Part shown: positions 28,605-41,020 of the stretch, one piece after another | How the letters are laid out: every line of letters begins with the position of its first letter | Numbering within the stretch: position 1 is the stretch's first letter | DNA from: Segatella baroniae DSM 16972 = JCM 13447 | GTDB lineage: Bacteria; Bacteroidota; Bacteroidia; Bacteroidales; Bacteroidaceae | DNA length: 64,000 nt | Reading direction: 5' to 3' | NCBI RefSeq assembly: GCF_000426585.1 | Contig: NZ_KE384544.1 | Span: 34,606-98,605 of the forward strand | Translations under genes and position numbers: made by a program | The notes under the pieces: model-generated | What the model was told of the DNA's origin: nothing | The model's input: the letters and a program-made list of their open reading frames with translations, nothing else | The model's database searches: none

Positions 28605-30788
28605 ATGATCTATATGGAAAAGAACGAACAACTCCGCCAAGCCTGGGACTTCGTGGAGCATACCGGAAAGAGCATTTTCCTGACGGGAAAGGCCGGAACA
28701 GGTAAGACTACCTTCCTCAAAGCCGTCTGCCGCCACAGCACCAAACGCATGGTGATTGTGGCACCGACAGGCGTTGCTGCCATCAACGCGGGCGGAGTCA
28801 CCATTCATAGCTTCTTTCAACTGCCACTTTCGCCCTTCGTTCCGGGCGTGAAGATGGAGAGTCGATACGACTTCAGCGAAGAGAAGCGCAAGATTATCCG
28901 CACGCTCGACCTGCTGATTATCGACGAAATCAGTATGGTACGTAGCGACTTGCTCGACGCTGTCGACTCGGTGCTGCGCCGCTATCGCGACCATAACCGG
29001 CCGTTTGGTGGCGTGCAGTTGCTCATGATTGGCGACTTGCAACAGCTGACGCCCGTGGTGACGGCCGAAGACGAACGTCTGCTGGCCGATTATTACGCTA
29101 CTCCCTACTTCTTTGGCTCCAAAGCACTGGCCATGACCGACTATGTGACCATTGAACTGCGCCACGTCTACCGCCAGCAAGATGAGACTTTCATCCGCCT
29201 GCTCAACCATATCCGCGACAATCAGGTGAGCGATGAGGATTTGGCGTTGCTCAATCAGCGCCATATTCCCGACTTTCACCCACAGGCAGAGGAAGGTTAC
29301 ATCCGGCTGACGACCCACAATGCCATGGCCAATCGCTACAATACGCAGGAGCTGAAACGCTTGGAGAGCCGGTCGCATACCTATTTGGCCGATGTGGAAG
29401 GCGACTTTCCCGAATCTACTTATCCCACCGACGACCGGCTGGAGCTGAAAGTGGGCGCGCAGGTGATGTTCGTTCGCAACGATCCTTCGCCCGAACACCT
29501 TTATTATAATGGCCGTATTGGCCACGTAGTCTACCTCGACGATGAGCGGGTGCAGGTGCTTTGTCCGGGTGACGACAAAGAAATCGACGTTGAACCGGCC
29601 CAATGGGAGAACACGAAATATAAAATCAACACCAAGACAAAGTCTATCGACGCCGTCGTAGAAGGTACTTTCCGTCAGCTGCCACTGCGACTGGCGTGGG
29701 CCATTACCATCCATAAGAGCCAGGGATTGACCTTCGAGCACGCCATTATCGACGCCCAGTTGTCGTTTGCCGCAGGGCAGGTGTATGTGGCGTTGAGCCG
29801 TTGCAAGACGCTCGAAGGGCTGGTTCTCTCGTCTCCCATCGGTCAACATGCCATCATCGGCGACCATCGGGTGGACGATTACATCAACCATCAGGCCGAG
29901 GCCGCACGCCAAAGCATAGCCCAACTGCCATCGCTGAAGGATGAATACTACCGAGAACTGCTCCTCGATGCCTTTAATTTCAACGACTTAGCTACGCTTG
30001 AGAGTCAGCTTTTCCGTGTGTTGCAGGAGTATTGCTACAAGTTTCCAAAGGTACAGCAGCTCCATCGTGTGCTCATGAAGAAGCTCGACACCGAGATCGT
30101 GTTGGTAAGCCGCAAGTGGATGGGCCTTATCGCGAGCATGACCATCGACGAACTGCACGGCGAAACGTTTCTCGACCGCGTCAACAATAGCGCTTCGTAC
30201 TTTGCCAAACAGCTCTCCGCCATCTTCGATCCGCTCATTACGGCCACCGAAGGCGTGTCGAGCGACAACAAGACGGGTGCCAAACGACTGGAACAGCTCT
30301 TCTCCGACCTCCAAATGGCTTATAAAGCACGCCGCTATCTGCTGGAAGACTTGAGCGACGAAGCCTTTACGACCACCACGTATCTCACCCATAAGCAGGA
30401 AGCTTACTTGGCTGCGATGGATCGGAAGCCCCGTCGCCGGAAGTCGAAGGAAAAGAAAGAGAAGAAAGAACCGAAGCCCGACACGCGCCGGGTGACGCTG
30501 GCCATGTACCGCCAGGGCCTGAAACCCGACCTCATCGCGCGCGAACGCAAGCTCACCGAGACCACCGTGATAAACCATCTCATCCATTTCGTCGCCCGCG
30601 GCGTGCTGAAGCCCGACGGACTGATGGACCTCGACAAGCTGCCGGCCATCTACGACGTGATGCACCGCATGCCTCCCATGTCGCCGAAGTCGGACATTAA
30701 GGCCGCCTGTCCCCCCGAAATCACCTACAACGACATCGCCGTCGCCCTCGCGCTGCTGGCCGCCAAGAAGCTGGCCGGACAGCGATAG
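28605..30788 (+). CDS. PIF1-family AAA helicase with C-terminal helix-turn-helix
   Basis: A 727-residue superfamily 1B helicase-like protein. Walker A is GKAGTGKT (28-35), followed by VAPTGVAAINAGGVTIHSFF, which is typical of PIF1. DEISMV is the Walker B motif, and IGDLQQLTPV the next. The UvrD/PIF1 C-terminal motif ITIHKSQGLTFEHAIID with YVALSRCKTLEGL completes the helicase core (to about 420). A basic linker RRRKSKEKKEKKE precedes an HTH_40-type domain (about 625-680, LAMYRQGLKPDLIARERKLTETTV). An alternative start at 28614 (MEKNEQLRQ) is equally good. It is a cytoplasmic DNA or RNA-DNA unwinding enzyme, probably housekeeping and not tied to the protease operon. Confidence 0.92.
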   Translation: MIYMEKNEQLRQAWDFVEHTGKSIFLTGKAGTGKTTFLKAVCRHSTKRMVIVAPTGVAAINAGGVTIHSFFQLPLSPFVPGVKMESRYDFSEEKRKIIRTLDLLIIDEISMVRSDLLDAVDSVLRRYRDHNRPFGGVQLLMIGDLQQLTPVVTAEDERLLADYYATPYFFGSKALAMTDYVTIELRHVYRQQDETFIRLLNHIRDNQVSDEDLALLNQRHIPDFHPQAEEGYIRLTTHNAMANRYNTQELKRLESRSHTYLADVEGDFPESTYPTDDRLELKVGAQVMFVRNDPSPEHLYYNGRIGHVVYLDDERVQVLCPGDDKEIDVEPAQWENTKYKINTKTKSIDAVVEGTFRQLPLRLAWAITIHKSQGLTFEHAIIDAQLSFAAGQVYVALSRCKTLEGLVLSSPIGQHAIIGDHRVDDYINHQAEAARQSIAQLPSLKDEYYRELLLDAFNFNDLATLESQLFRVLQEYCYKFPKVQQLHRVLMKKLDTEIVLVSRKWMGLIASMTIDELHGETFLDRVNNSASYFAKQLSAIFDPLITATEGVSSDNKTGAKRLEQLFSDLQMAYKARRYLLEDLSDEAFTTTTYLTHKQEAYLAAMDRKPRRRKSKEKKEKKEPKPDTRRVTLAMYRQGLKPDLIARERKLTETTVINHLIHFVARGVLKPDGLMDLDKLPAIYDVMHRMPPMSPKSDIKAACPPEITYNDIAVALALLAAKKLAGQR

Positions 30789-30831
30789 TTCGGCTGCCGT
30801 CGGCCCCTTCATTCTCCACCCTTCACCCTTT

Positions 30832-30960
30832 GCTTTCCCAAAGCAGCCCTTTCAGCCTGCAACCGCTGTGCCCTTGCGTTGCAACCGCTGCCCTTTCGCA
30901 CGGCAACCGCTGTGCTTTCAGCAGCTGAAAGGGCTGCTTTTGGAAAGCGGTTGCCGTGCG
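30832..30960. repeat. 22-bp periodic intergenic array with 25-bp inverted ends
   Basis: GCAACCGCTG restarts at 30859, 30881 and 30903, exactly 22 bases apart. The flanks form a long inverted repeat, 30832-30856 against 30924-30948, with one mismatch in 25. This fills most of the 314-bp gap between the helicase and beta-galactosidase genes, and no gene is seen in it. The strong hairpin ending in GCTGCTTTT may also end helicase transcription. Confidence 0.8.
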
Positions 30961-31006
30961 CGTGTTTTTTTGCGGCGTTCTTTCGACAGATTCATATTAT
31001 TTTGTT

Positions 31007-31014
31007 TACCTTTG
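31007..31014 (+). promoter_or_regulatory. Promoter -7 box for the GH2 gene
   Basis: TACCTTTG matches TAnnTTTG exactly. A TTTC at 30981 is a poor -33 candidate. The leader to the ATG at 31103 is about 80 nt. Confidence 0.5.
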
Positions 31015-31072
31015 CAGCGACCGGCCGCTTCGGCGTGTCCGCGGCCCATTTTCCAAACAAAAACATAACTGA

Positions 31073-34360
<3,288 letters not shown>

Positions 34361-34388
34361 GCAGAAGCCGAACTTTCATCATCACAGC

Positions 34389-34425
34389 GCATGCCGGCAA
34401 CTGGGCCGGCATGCTGCTTTTCTTT
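34389..34425 (+). terminator. Intrinsic terminator after the GH2 gene
   Basis: GCATGCCGGC pairs perfectly with GCCGGCATGC across a 6-nt loop, followed by TGCTTTTCTTT. Confidence 0.85.
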
Positions 34426-34498
34426 AACTGAAACCAACTTTCATCACGCCGAAAGGGGACTTTCCCTTTTCCCAAAACCAACTATTCAACTCATCCGA

Positions 34499-36838
34499 AT
34501 GAAGAAATTTACATGTTTTCTCGCCGTGCTCTGCCTCACGTTGTCGGCCGACGCCGCGAAGAAGAAAACGTTCCCGTACCAAGACAAGAGCCTTCCCGTG
34601 GAGCAACGCGTCGGCGACCTGCTCGCCCGCATGACCCTCGAAGAGAAGGTCGGACAACTGCGCTGCACGCTGGCGTGGAACTACTACGACATACAGGGCC
34701 GCAACGTGGTGCCCAGCGACCAGTTCAAACAGGACATCAAGCAGGGCAACATCGGCATGCTGTGGGCCACTTATCGCGCCGACCCATGGACCCGGAAGTC
34801 GCTCGACAATGGGCTGAACCCCGAACTGGCGGCCAAATGCGGCAACGCCTTGCAAAAGTACGTGAAGGAAAACACACGTCTGGGCATTCCACTCTTCCTC
34901 GCCGAGGAGGCACCGCACGGGCACATGGCCATCGGAACAACCGTTTTCCCCACAGGGTTGGGTATGGCGGCCACGTGGAATCCCACTCTGATAGAGCAGG
35001 CAGGACGCGTCATTGCCAAGGAAATACGCCTTCAAGGAGGGCATATCAGCTACGGGCCCGTGTTGGATGTCAGTCGTGACCCACGATGGAGCCGCGTGGA
35101 GGAATCGTATGGCGAAGACCCCACGCTCACGAGCTACATGGGCGAGGCCATGGTGCGTGGACTGGGTGCGGGCAAGCTAAGCGATCCTTACGCCACACTG
35201 GCCACGTTGAAGCATTTCATCGGCTACGGCACCACCGAAGGCGGGCAAAACGGCAACCCGACATTCCTCGGCATGCGCGAGATACACGAGAACTTTCTGC
35301 CTCCTTTCAAACGAGCCATCGATGCCGGTGCCCTTTCGGTCATGACATCGTACAACTCACTCGACGGCATTCCCAGCACGGCCAACGGCTATTTCCTGAC
35401 CGACGTGCTGCGCAAGGACTGGAACTTCGGCGGATTCGTGGTCTCCGACCTCTATAGTATCGACGGAATCTGGCAGACCCACCACATCGCCGCCACCCGC
35501 CCGCAGGCCGGTGTGATGGCACTCCATGCCGGTGTGGACGCCGACCTGGGCGCGCTGGCCTACGAAGGGTTGGCCGATGCCGTGAGGAAAGGGGAGGTTA
35601 GTGAGGCCAAAATCGACACGGCCTGTGCACGCATCCTGCGCATGAAGTTCGAAATGGGCCTGTTCGAGAACCCATACGTCGACCCGAAGGCGGCGCGCGA
35701 TGTGCGCAACGGCGACGACATCATGGTGGCACGGCGCGCGGCGCAGGAGCTGGTTACGCTGCTGGAGAACAGGAACCACACGCTGCCGCTGCGCAAGGAC
35801 ATGCGGGTGGCGGTCGTCGGACCCAACGCCGACAACGTCTACAACCTGTTGGGCGACTACACCGCGCCGCAACCGAGGGGCAACGTGAAGACGATTCTGG
35901 ACGGTGTGAAGACCAAACTGCCGGCCGCCAATATAGAATATGTGAAAGGTTGTGCCGTGAGAGACACCAACGACTGCAACATCGGTGAAGCGGTGGCTGC
36001 GGCCCGACGGGCCGACGTGGTCATCGTGGCGGTGGGAGGGTCGAGTGCCCGCGACTTCAAGACGAGCTACAAGGAGACCGGTGCCGCCGTGAGCGACAAC
36101 AAGAGCCTGGCCGACATGGACTGCGGGGAAGGCTTCGACCGTGCCACGCTCACGCTCTTGGGTCGCCAGCAGGAACTGCTCGAAGCCCTAAAGCGGACGG
36201 GCAAGCCCCTGGTGGTGGTCTATATTGAAGGCCGCCCGCTCGAAAAGACCTGGGCCGCCGAGCATGCCGACGCCCTCCTGACGGCCTACTACCCCGGAGA
36301 ACAGGGCGGACAGGCCATCGCCGACGTGGTCTTCGGCGACTACAATCCTGCCGGACGCCTGCCCGTGAGCGTGGCCCGCCACATCGGACAGTTGCCGGTG
36401 TACTACAACAAGAAGGCTCCGGCCGCCCACAACTACGTTGAAATGAGCGCCAAACCGCTCTATAGCTTCGGTTACGGACTGAGTTATACGACCTTCACAT
36501 ACACCAATCTACAGATAACGAAGAAAGATAAATACACGTTCGATGTCAGTTTCGACGTAACCAACACAGGTGACCGTGACGGCGATGAGGTGGCCCAGCT
36601 CTACCTGCACGACGAACTGGCCTCAACGGTGCAGCCGCTCTTGCAGTTGAAGCACTTCGAAAGGGCTCCAATCAAACGTGGCGAGACCCACCGCTTCTCC
36701 TTCACGCTGACAGCCGACGACCTGTCCATCGTCAATGGCGAGCTAAAACGTGTGGTGGAACCCGGCGATTTCACCGTCATGGTGGGACCGAGTTCGGACA
36801 ACATCAAACTCAACGGCAAGCTGACGGTGGGGGAATGA
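34499..36838 (+). CDS. GH3 family beta-glycosidase (beta-glucosidase/xylosidase type)
   Basis: A 779-residue exported enzyme. I start it at 34499, where MKKFTCFLAVLCLTLSADA gives a clean signal peptide; the in-frame ATG at 34391 lies within the terminator region. The GH3 N-terminal barrel carries LEEKVGQLR, PHGHMAIGTTVFPTGLG, KHFIGYGTTEGGQN and the nucleophile Asp317 in FVVSDLYSIDG. The alpha/beta sandwich follows (ELVTLLENRNHTLPL, VVGPNADNVYNLLGDY). The C-terminal FnIII-like domain ends with TVMVGPSSDN. GH3 members act on beta-Glc, beta-Xyl or beta-GlcNAc; this sequence alone does not fix the sugar. Confidence 0.92.
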   Translation: MKKFTCFLAVLCLTLSADAAKKKTFPYQDKSLPVEQRVGDLLARMTLEEKVGQLRCTLAWNYYDIQGRNVVPSDQFKQDIKQGNIGMLWATYRADPWTRKSLDNGLNPELAAKCGNALQKYVKENTRLGIPLFLAEEAPHGHMAIGTTVFPTGLGMAATWNPTLIEQAGRVIAKEIRLQGGHISYGPVLDVSRDPRWSRVEESYGEDPTLTSYMGEAMVRGLGAGKLSDPYATLATLKHFIGYGTTEGGQNGNPTFLGMREIHENFLPPFKRAIDAGALSVMTSYNSLDGIPSTANGYFLTDVLRKDWNFGGFVVSDLYSIDGIWQTHHIAATRPQAGVMALHAGVDADLGALAYEGLADAVRKGEVSEAKIDTACARILRMKFEMGLFENPYVDPKAARDVRNGDDIMVARRAAQELVTLLENRNHTLPLRKDMRVAVVGPNADNVYNLLGDYTAPQPRGNVKTILDGVKTKLPAANIEYVKGCAVRDTNDCNIGEAVAAARRADVVIVAVGGSSARDFKTSYKETGAAVSDNKSLADMDCGEGFDRATLTLLGRQQELLEALKRTGKPLVVVYIEGRPLEKTWAAEHADALLTAYYPGEQGGQAIADVVFGDYNPAGRLPVSVARHIGQLPVYYNKKAPAAHNYVEMSAKPLYSFGYGLSYTTFTYTNLQITKKDKYTFDVSFDVTNTGDRDGDEVAQLYLHDELASTVQPLLQLKHFERAPIKRGETHRFSFTLTADDLSIVNGELKRVVEPGDFTVMVGPSSDNIKLNGKLTVGE

Positions 36839-36947
36839 CCGCCGTATCAGCGCTCAAAACAGAGTCGGCACAAGACTCTTCAATATGAAATATTTCTTAA
36901 ACAGCCCTCTTTTGGTAACCAAAACGGCCACCATCTCCTTTTTTTGC

Positions 36948-36955
36948 TTATCTTT
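36948..36955 (+). promoter_or_regulatory. Promoter -7 box for the toxin-antitoxin pair
   Basis: TATCTTTG, an exact TAnnTTTG match, lies 26 bp before the antitoxin ATG. A clear -33 box was not found. Antitoxin-toxin complexes usually repress this kind of promoter. Confidence 0.5.
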
Positions 36956-36980
36956 GCAATGAAGATAAAAGCATAATGAT

Positions 36981-37232
36981 ATGATGATTGTCAGCACAAG
37001 GGATTTTCGTTCCAATCAAACGAAATACCTGAACATGGTTAAAGCAGGGGTAAACGTCGTTCTCCGGTCAAGGGAAGGCAGCTTCAAAATCACCCCGGTG
37101 ACCGAAGTGGACACGCTTGTCAACAAAGACGAGTTTGCTTCGAGGTTGCGCAATGCGCTTCAAGAAGTGATTGACGCGAAAGCCGGTAAATCGGAATTGA
37201 AGTCAGCAGAGGCCTTGCTCCGTGAGCTTTAA
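36981..37232 (+). CDS. Phd/YefM-like antitoxin
   Basis: An 83-residue small acidic-tailed protein. The N-terminus MMIVSTRDFRSNQTKYLNMVKAG resembles the Phd/YefM DNA-binding fold (strand, helix, then a VVLRSREGSFKI strand). The C-terminal helix (DEFASRLRNALQEVIDAK) would wrap the toxin. The stop overlaps the downstream toxin start by 11 bp, the usual arrangement for such pairs. Confidence 0.8.
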   Translation: MMIVSTRDFRSNQTKYLNMVKAGVNVVLRSREGSFKITPVTEVDTLVNKDEFASRLRNALQEVIDAKAGKSELKSAEALLREL

Positions 37233-37563
37233 GATTAGTACAACCTCCGATTTCGAGAGAGAAGCCAAACGACTTGCAAAGAAATACGCCAGCTTCAAGG
37301 CCGACTTTGCGAAGTTTTGCGAAGCCATACAGAAGAATCCGCTCCAGGGTGACGAACTGTATCCGGGCATTCGCAAGATACGTATGGCCATCAAGTCGAA
37401 GGGAAAGGGGAAATCCGGCGGCACAAGGGTCATCACCTACAACATTCTGTTGAGCAATGATGATGGCGAAGTCATCTTCCTACTGATGTATGACAAGGAA
37501 GAATACGCCACGGTAGACCTTCAAGTAATCAAGAAAATCGTTCAAGAAATGGGAATTATTTAG
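37222..37563 (+). CDS. RelE/ParE-superfamily toxin
   Basis: A 113-residue basic protein that starts at GTG (37222) inside the antitoxin gene. FKISTTSDFEREAKRLAKKYASF, IRKIRMAIKSKGKGKSGGTRVITY and EVIFLLMYDKEEYATV follow the RelE/ParE beta-alpha-beta plan of the Bacteroidales type II toxins. It likely cleaves ribosome-bound mRNA, though gyrase poisoning as in ParE cannot be excluded. The neighbours on both sides are unrelated, so the module may be mobile or a stabiliser. Confidence 0.8.
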   Translation: MSFKISTTSDFEREAKRLAKKYASFKADFAKFCEAIQKNPLQGDELYPGIRKIRMAIKSKGKGKSGGTRVITYNILLSNDDGEVIFLLMYDKEEYATVDLQVIKKIVQEMGII

Positions 37564-37653
37564 CTGTTGCAACTTTTTCATCGATAAATAAGACCCATTT
37601 CCTGCTTTTTCAATATTCTTCACCTGCTTTTTTTTGACCCACTCGCTCAATCC

Positions 37654-38157
37654 TTAGGCGGGTTTGTCAGCTTCATCGGAGCCTTTCACCTGCTGCCACA
37701 ACCGAACGGCCAGGTTGCGGGCATACTCGTTGTCGTAACCTACGGGCAGACGGAGCGTCTCCTCCTCGGTGAAAACGAGCAGTTGGTATTCACCTATATA
37801 ATAAGGTGTCGCGCTGTTGACAACACTGATGTCGCGGATGGACGCAAAAGGATAGACCCGTCCCTGCACGACCAGCCGGCGGGCGTCGGCATAGACGAGG
37901 ATGACGCCGTTGAGTTCGTTGCCCAACGTGGCGTTGAGCGTGATCGTATCGGTGGGTTCTCCCAAGGCCTGCACGGCCTCGTCCAACGACCGATAGACCG
38001 TCTGCACCGGCATTTCCTTCGCCTTCCGCCTCTCTTTCCTGCGCAAGACGACGTAAGCCAGTGGGAAAACCAGTATCAAAAGGGCTACAAAACCGAGAAA
38101 CTCCACCAACAGCAAGGCGGCAACGGCTGCCAAGATCCAACTTCGTTTGTTCATCAT
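37654..38157 (-). CDS. Hypothetical membrane-anchored protein
   Basis: A 167-residue protein on the strand opposite its neighbours. The N-terminus has two close hydrophobic stretches (about 8-38) followed by a very basic RRKERRKAK, so it is an inner-membrane hairpin with a cytoplasmic C-terminal domain. The soluble part (about 50-160) reads as a small beta-rich domain resembling a PH-like fold (GVILVYADARRLVVQGRVYPFASIRDISVV). I do not recognise a family. It ends 90 bp from the toxin stop, convergent with it. Confidence 0.65.
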   Translation of the reverse strand: MMNKRSWILAAVAALLLVEFLGFVALLILVFPLAYVVLRRKERRKAKEMPVQTVYRSLDEAVQALGEPTDTITLNATLGNELNGVILVYADARRLVVQGRVYPFASIRDISVVNSATPYYIGEYQLLVFTEEETLRLPVGYDNEYARNLAVRLWQQVKGSDEADKPA

Positions 38158-38269
38158 AACCTGTCTATTTAGTACTCAATAAAACCTTACCTCTCCACAA
38201 ATATACATCATTTATCGCAAGGGCTGCGTTAAAAAGGCGAATATTCGCACCGCATATCGGTATTTTCAC

Positions 38270-38277
38270 TATATTTG
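38270..38277 (+). promoter_or_regulatory. Promoter -7 box for the second susCD
   Basis: TATATTTG is an exact TAnnTTTG match 57 bp before the ATG at 38334. It lies between divergent genes. Confidence 0.55.
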
Positions 38278-38333
38278 CGATAATCAACAGCATGTCGAAC
38301 GGTCTGTCACCACCCTCCATTACCTATACACCT

Positions 38334-41006
38334 ATGCGAAAAAACAGCTTTTTCTTCCTTTTGTTCCTTGGCACCATGCTCCCGGTGAAAGCCCAAACAA
38401 CCGCCAAGAAAGATTCCACGGCCCTGAAAATAGGCTACATCAAAGGCATAGCCGGCCTCGTCACAGGCTCTGTAGACCAAGTGACGGAACGCCAAATCAA
38501 CAAAGGCCTGACCATCAACGCGCTGAGTGCGCTGAACGGTCAGGCCGCGGGTGTGAGCGTATCGACAGGCCCCAATCAGGAAGCCATGCTCAATGCGGTG
38601 CGCGTGCGTGGTACAACGTCGCTCACGGGAGGCAACGATCCGCTTGTCATTATCGACGGCGTGTCGTCCGATTTGGCCACCTTGAGCACCATCTATCCCG
38701 CTGATATCGAGCGTTTCACCATCTTGAAAGACGCTTCTGAAACGGCGCAATACGGTTCGCGCGGCGCTTCGGGCGTCATTGAGGTGACCACCAAGAAGGG
38801 AAAGGGCGAACGATTCCACATCAGTTACGACGGTAACGTAGGGTGGGAGGCCGTCTACAAGCGCATCGGAATGCTTTCGGGCAGCGAGTTTCGCCAAGCG
38901 GCGGCCAATCTGGGCATGACGATCGCGGACCATGGTGGCGATACCGACTTCAGGCGATCCATCGAACGCACGGGATGGGTGCAGAATCACCACATCGCCT
39001 TTGGCGGAGGAAGCGACCAAAGCAACTATCGGGCGTCTGTCGGCGTGATGGATCACCGCATGGTGGTGAAGGAAAACGAATACCGCAACTACATCGCCAA
39101 GCTCGACATCAGCCAGAAAGCCTTCGACGAAAGGCTCTCCGTAGACCTCGGAATCTTTGGAAGCGTGCAGAAGAGTAAGCCGATTCCGTTTCCATGGAGA
39201 CTCTTCTACTCGGCTGCCACGTTCAATCCGACGTTCAGCAATGGGCTCAACGCCGCCGGCGGATGGGATCAGGTGCCTGAAGCGTCGTGGATTACCAACC
39301 CCAACTCGCTGCTCAAGATGGAGAACGACAAGGATGACGGCCACTTCAATGCCCATCTGCGTATGAGCATGGACTTAGGACGAGGGCTCAGCGTGACCGC
39401 TTTCGGTTCTTATTCCTACAACACGGGCAACCTCTCACACTACTATCCCACCTTTGTATGGTCGCACGGCGAGGCTTATCGGGGTGATGACAAGAGCGAA
39501 GATATGCTTGCCAACCTGTCGATAAACTACCGAACCGGCCGAGGAGCGCACCAATTGGAGCTGCTGGGACTGGCGGAAGTGCAGCATAGCGTAGCAAAGG
39601 GTTTCCATACGCAGGTGAGCAACTTCACGACCGACGCCTTCGGCTATCACAATCTGGCCGCGGGAGCCGTCCGTCTGTGGGAAGGCACGGGGTCGTATTA
39701 CCAAGATTCTCACATGGAATCGTTTCTGGCACACGCCCAGTACGTGTTGGCCAACCGTTATATCCTGTCGCTCAACGCGCGTGCCGATGGTTCTTCCAAG
39801 GTGGGACGCAACAATCGGTGGGGCTTCTTCCCTTCGGTGTCGGGCGCATGGGTCATCGATAAGGAACCATGGATGCAGCCGCTGCGACAGATCAGCAAGC
39901 TGAAGCTGCGCGCGGGCTATGGTGTGTCGGGCAATCTGGGCGGTATCGACGCCTACATCTCGCAACAGTCGGTCATGCCCAACGGCGTAGTGTCGGTGGG
40001 CGGCACACCGACGACGACGTTGGGAATCATTCGCAACGCCAATCCCGACCTGAAGTGGGAAATCAAACGCACGTTTAACGTCGGACTCGACCTGGGCTTC
40101 TGGAACAACCGCGTGGTGCTGACGGCCGACTACTACACGTCGCGCACGTCGGACATGCTCTATCTCTACGACGCCAGCGTGCCGCCCTTCATCTATGACA
40201 AGGTGCTGGCCAACCTCGGTTCGATGCGCAACAGCGGTCTGGAAATAGGCTTCGGAATCACCCCGCTGCGTACGAAGGACATGGAATTGAGCCTCAACAT
40301 GAACATGGCCTTCGCACGCGACAAACTCGTTTCGCTCAACGGCTACTTCAACGGAGAGTACCTCACAACGCCCGACATCAAGGGAATAGCCTCGCTCGGC
40401 GGCGCGGGCTTCCACGGAGCGAGCGACGCCGTGTTCCAGATGGTGGGCCAGCCGCTGGGCGTCTTCTACCTGCCCCACTGCAAAGGACTCGTCAGCAACG
40501 GCGACGGAAGCTACCGCTACGACGTGACGAAGGAGAAATACATCTGCGGACAGGCCACGCCCAAGGCCACACTGGGCTCGAACATCGCCTTCAGATACAA
40601 GGACTTCGACGTGACCATGCAGACCAACGGCGCCTTCGGGCACAAGATCTACAACGGAACGGCCCTCTCCTACATGAACATGCTGTCGCTCCCGAACTAC
40701 AATGTCATGAAGGGCGCGCCCCAAAAGAACATCCACGACCAGACCATCAGCGACTACTGGCTGGAACGCGGCGACTATCTCAACATCGACTACCTGACCT
40801 TCGGCTGGACGGTTCCCGTGAAATCAGCCTATATCCGCAACCTCCGGCTCTCGCTGTCGGTCAACAACCTGGCCACCATCACGGGCTACAGCGGACTCAC
40901 ACCCATGATCAACTCCTCCGTCGTCGACGGCACGCTAGGCCTGGACGACAAGCGCAACTACCCCGTCTACCGCTCTTATGCCTTCGGATTAAGCATTCAA
41001 TTCTAA
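38334..41006 (+). CDS. SusC-like TonB-dependent transporter, short form without carboxypeptidase-like domain
   Basis: About 890 residues. The start at 38334 gives the signal peptide MRKNSFFFLLFLGTMLPVKAQ; an upstream in-frame ATG at 38292 does not look like a signal peptide. Within 50 residues it reaches the plug (INALSALNGQAAGVSVSTGP, RVRGTTSLTGGNDPLVIIDG, IERFTILKDASETAQYGSRGASGVIEV), so the usual CarboxypepD domain and the VVVVGYG TonB-box region are missing. The barrel is complete and ends AFGLSIQF. The SusD partner follows after 14 bp. It is an outer-membrane importer of unknown glycan; the GH109 enzyme in the same group hints at GalNAc-containing glycans. Confidence 0.9.
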   Translation: MRKNSFFFLLFLGTMLPVKAQTTAKKDSTALKIGYIKGIAGLVTGSVDQVTERQINKGLTINALSALNGQAAGVSVSTGPNQEAMLNAVRVRGTTSLTGGNDPLVIIDGVSSDLATLSTIYPADIERFTILKDASETAQYGSRGASGVIEVTTKKGKGERFHISYDGNVGWEAVYKRIGMLSGSEFRQAAANLGMTIADHGGDTDFRRSIERTGWVQNHHIAFGGGSDQSNYRASVGVMDHRMVVKENEYRNYIAKLDISQKAFDERLSVDLGIFGSVQKSKPIPFPWRLFYSAATFNPTFSNGLNAAGGWDQVPEASWITNPNSLLKMENDKDDGHFNAHLRMSMDLGRGLSVTAFGSYSYNTGNLSHYYPTFVWSHGEAYRGDDKSEDMLANLSINYRTGRGAHQLELLGLAEVQHSVAKGFHTQVSNFTTDAFGYHNLAAGAVRLWEGTGSYYQDSHMESFLAHAQYVLANRYILSLNARADGSSKVGRNNRWGFFPSVSGAWVIDKEPWMQPLRQISKLKLRAGYGVSGNLGGIDAYISQQSVMPNGVVSVGGTPTTTLGIIRNANPDLKWEIKRTFNVGLDLGFWNNRVVLTADYYTSRTSDMLYLYDASVPPFIYDKVLANLGSMRNSGLEIGFGITPLRTKDMELSLNMNMAFARDKLVSLNGYFNGEYLTTPDIKGIASLGGAGFHGASDAVFQMVGQPLGVFYLPHCKGLVSNGDGSYRYDVTKEKYICGQATPKATLGSNIAFRYKDFDVTMQTNGAFGHKIYNGTALSYMNMLSLPNYNVMKGAPQKNIHDQTISDYWLERGDYLNIDYLTFGWTVPVKSAYIRNLRLSLSVNNLATITGYSGLTPMINSSVVDGTLGLDDKRNYPVYRSYAFGLSIQF

Positions 41007-41020
41007 ACCACCGGCTGCCT

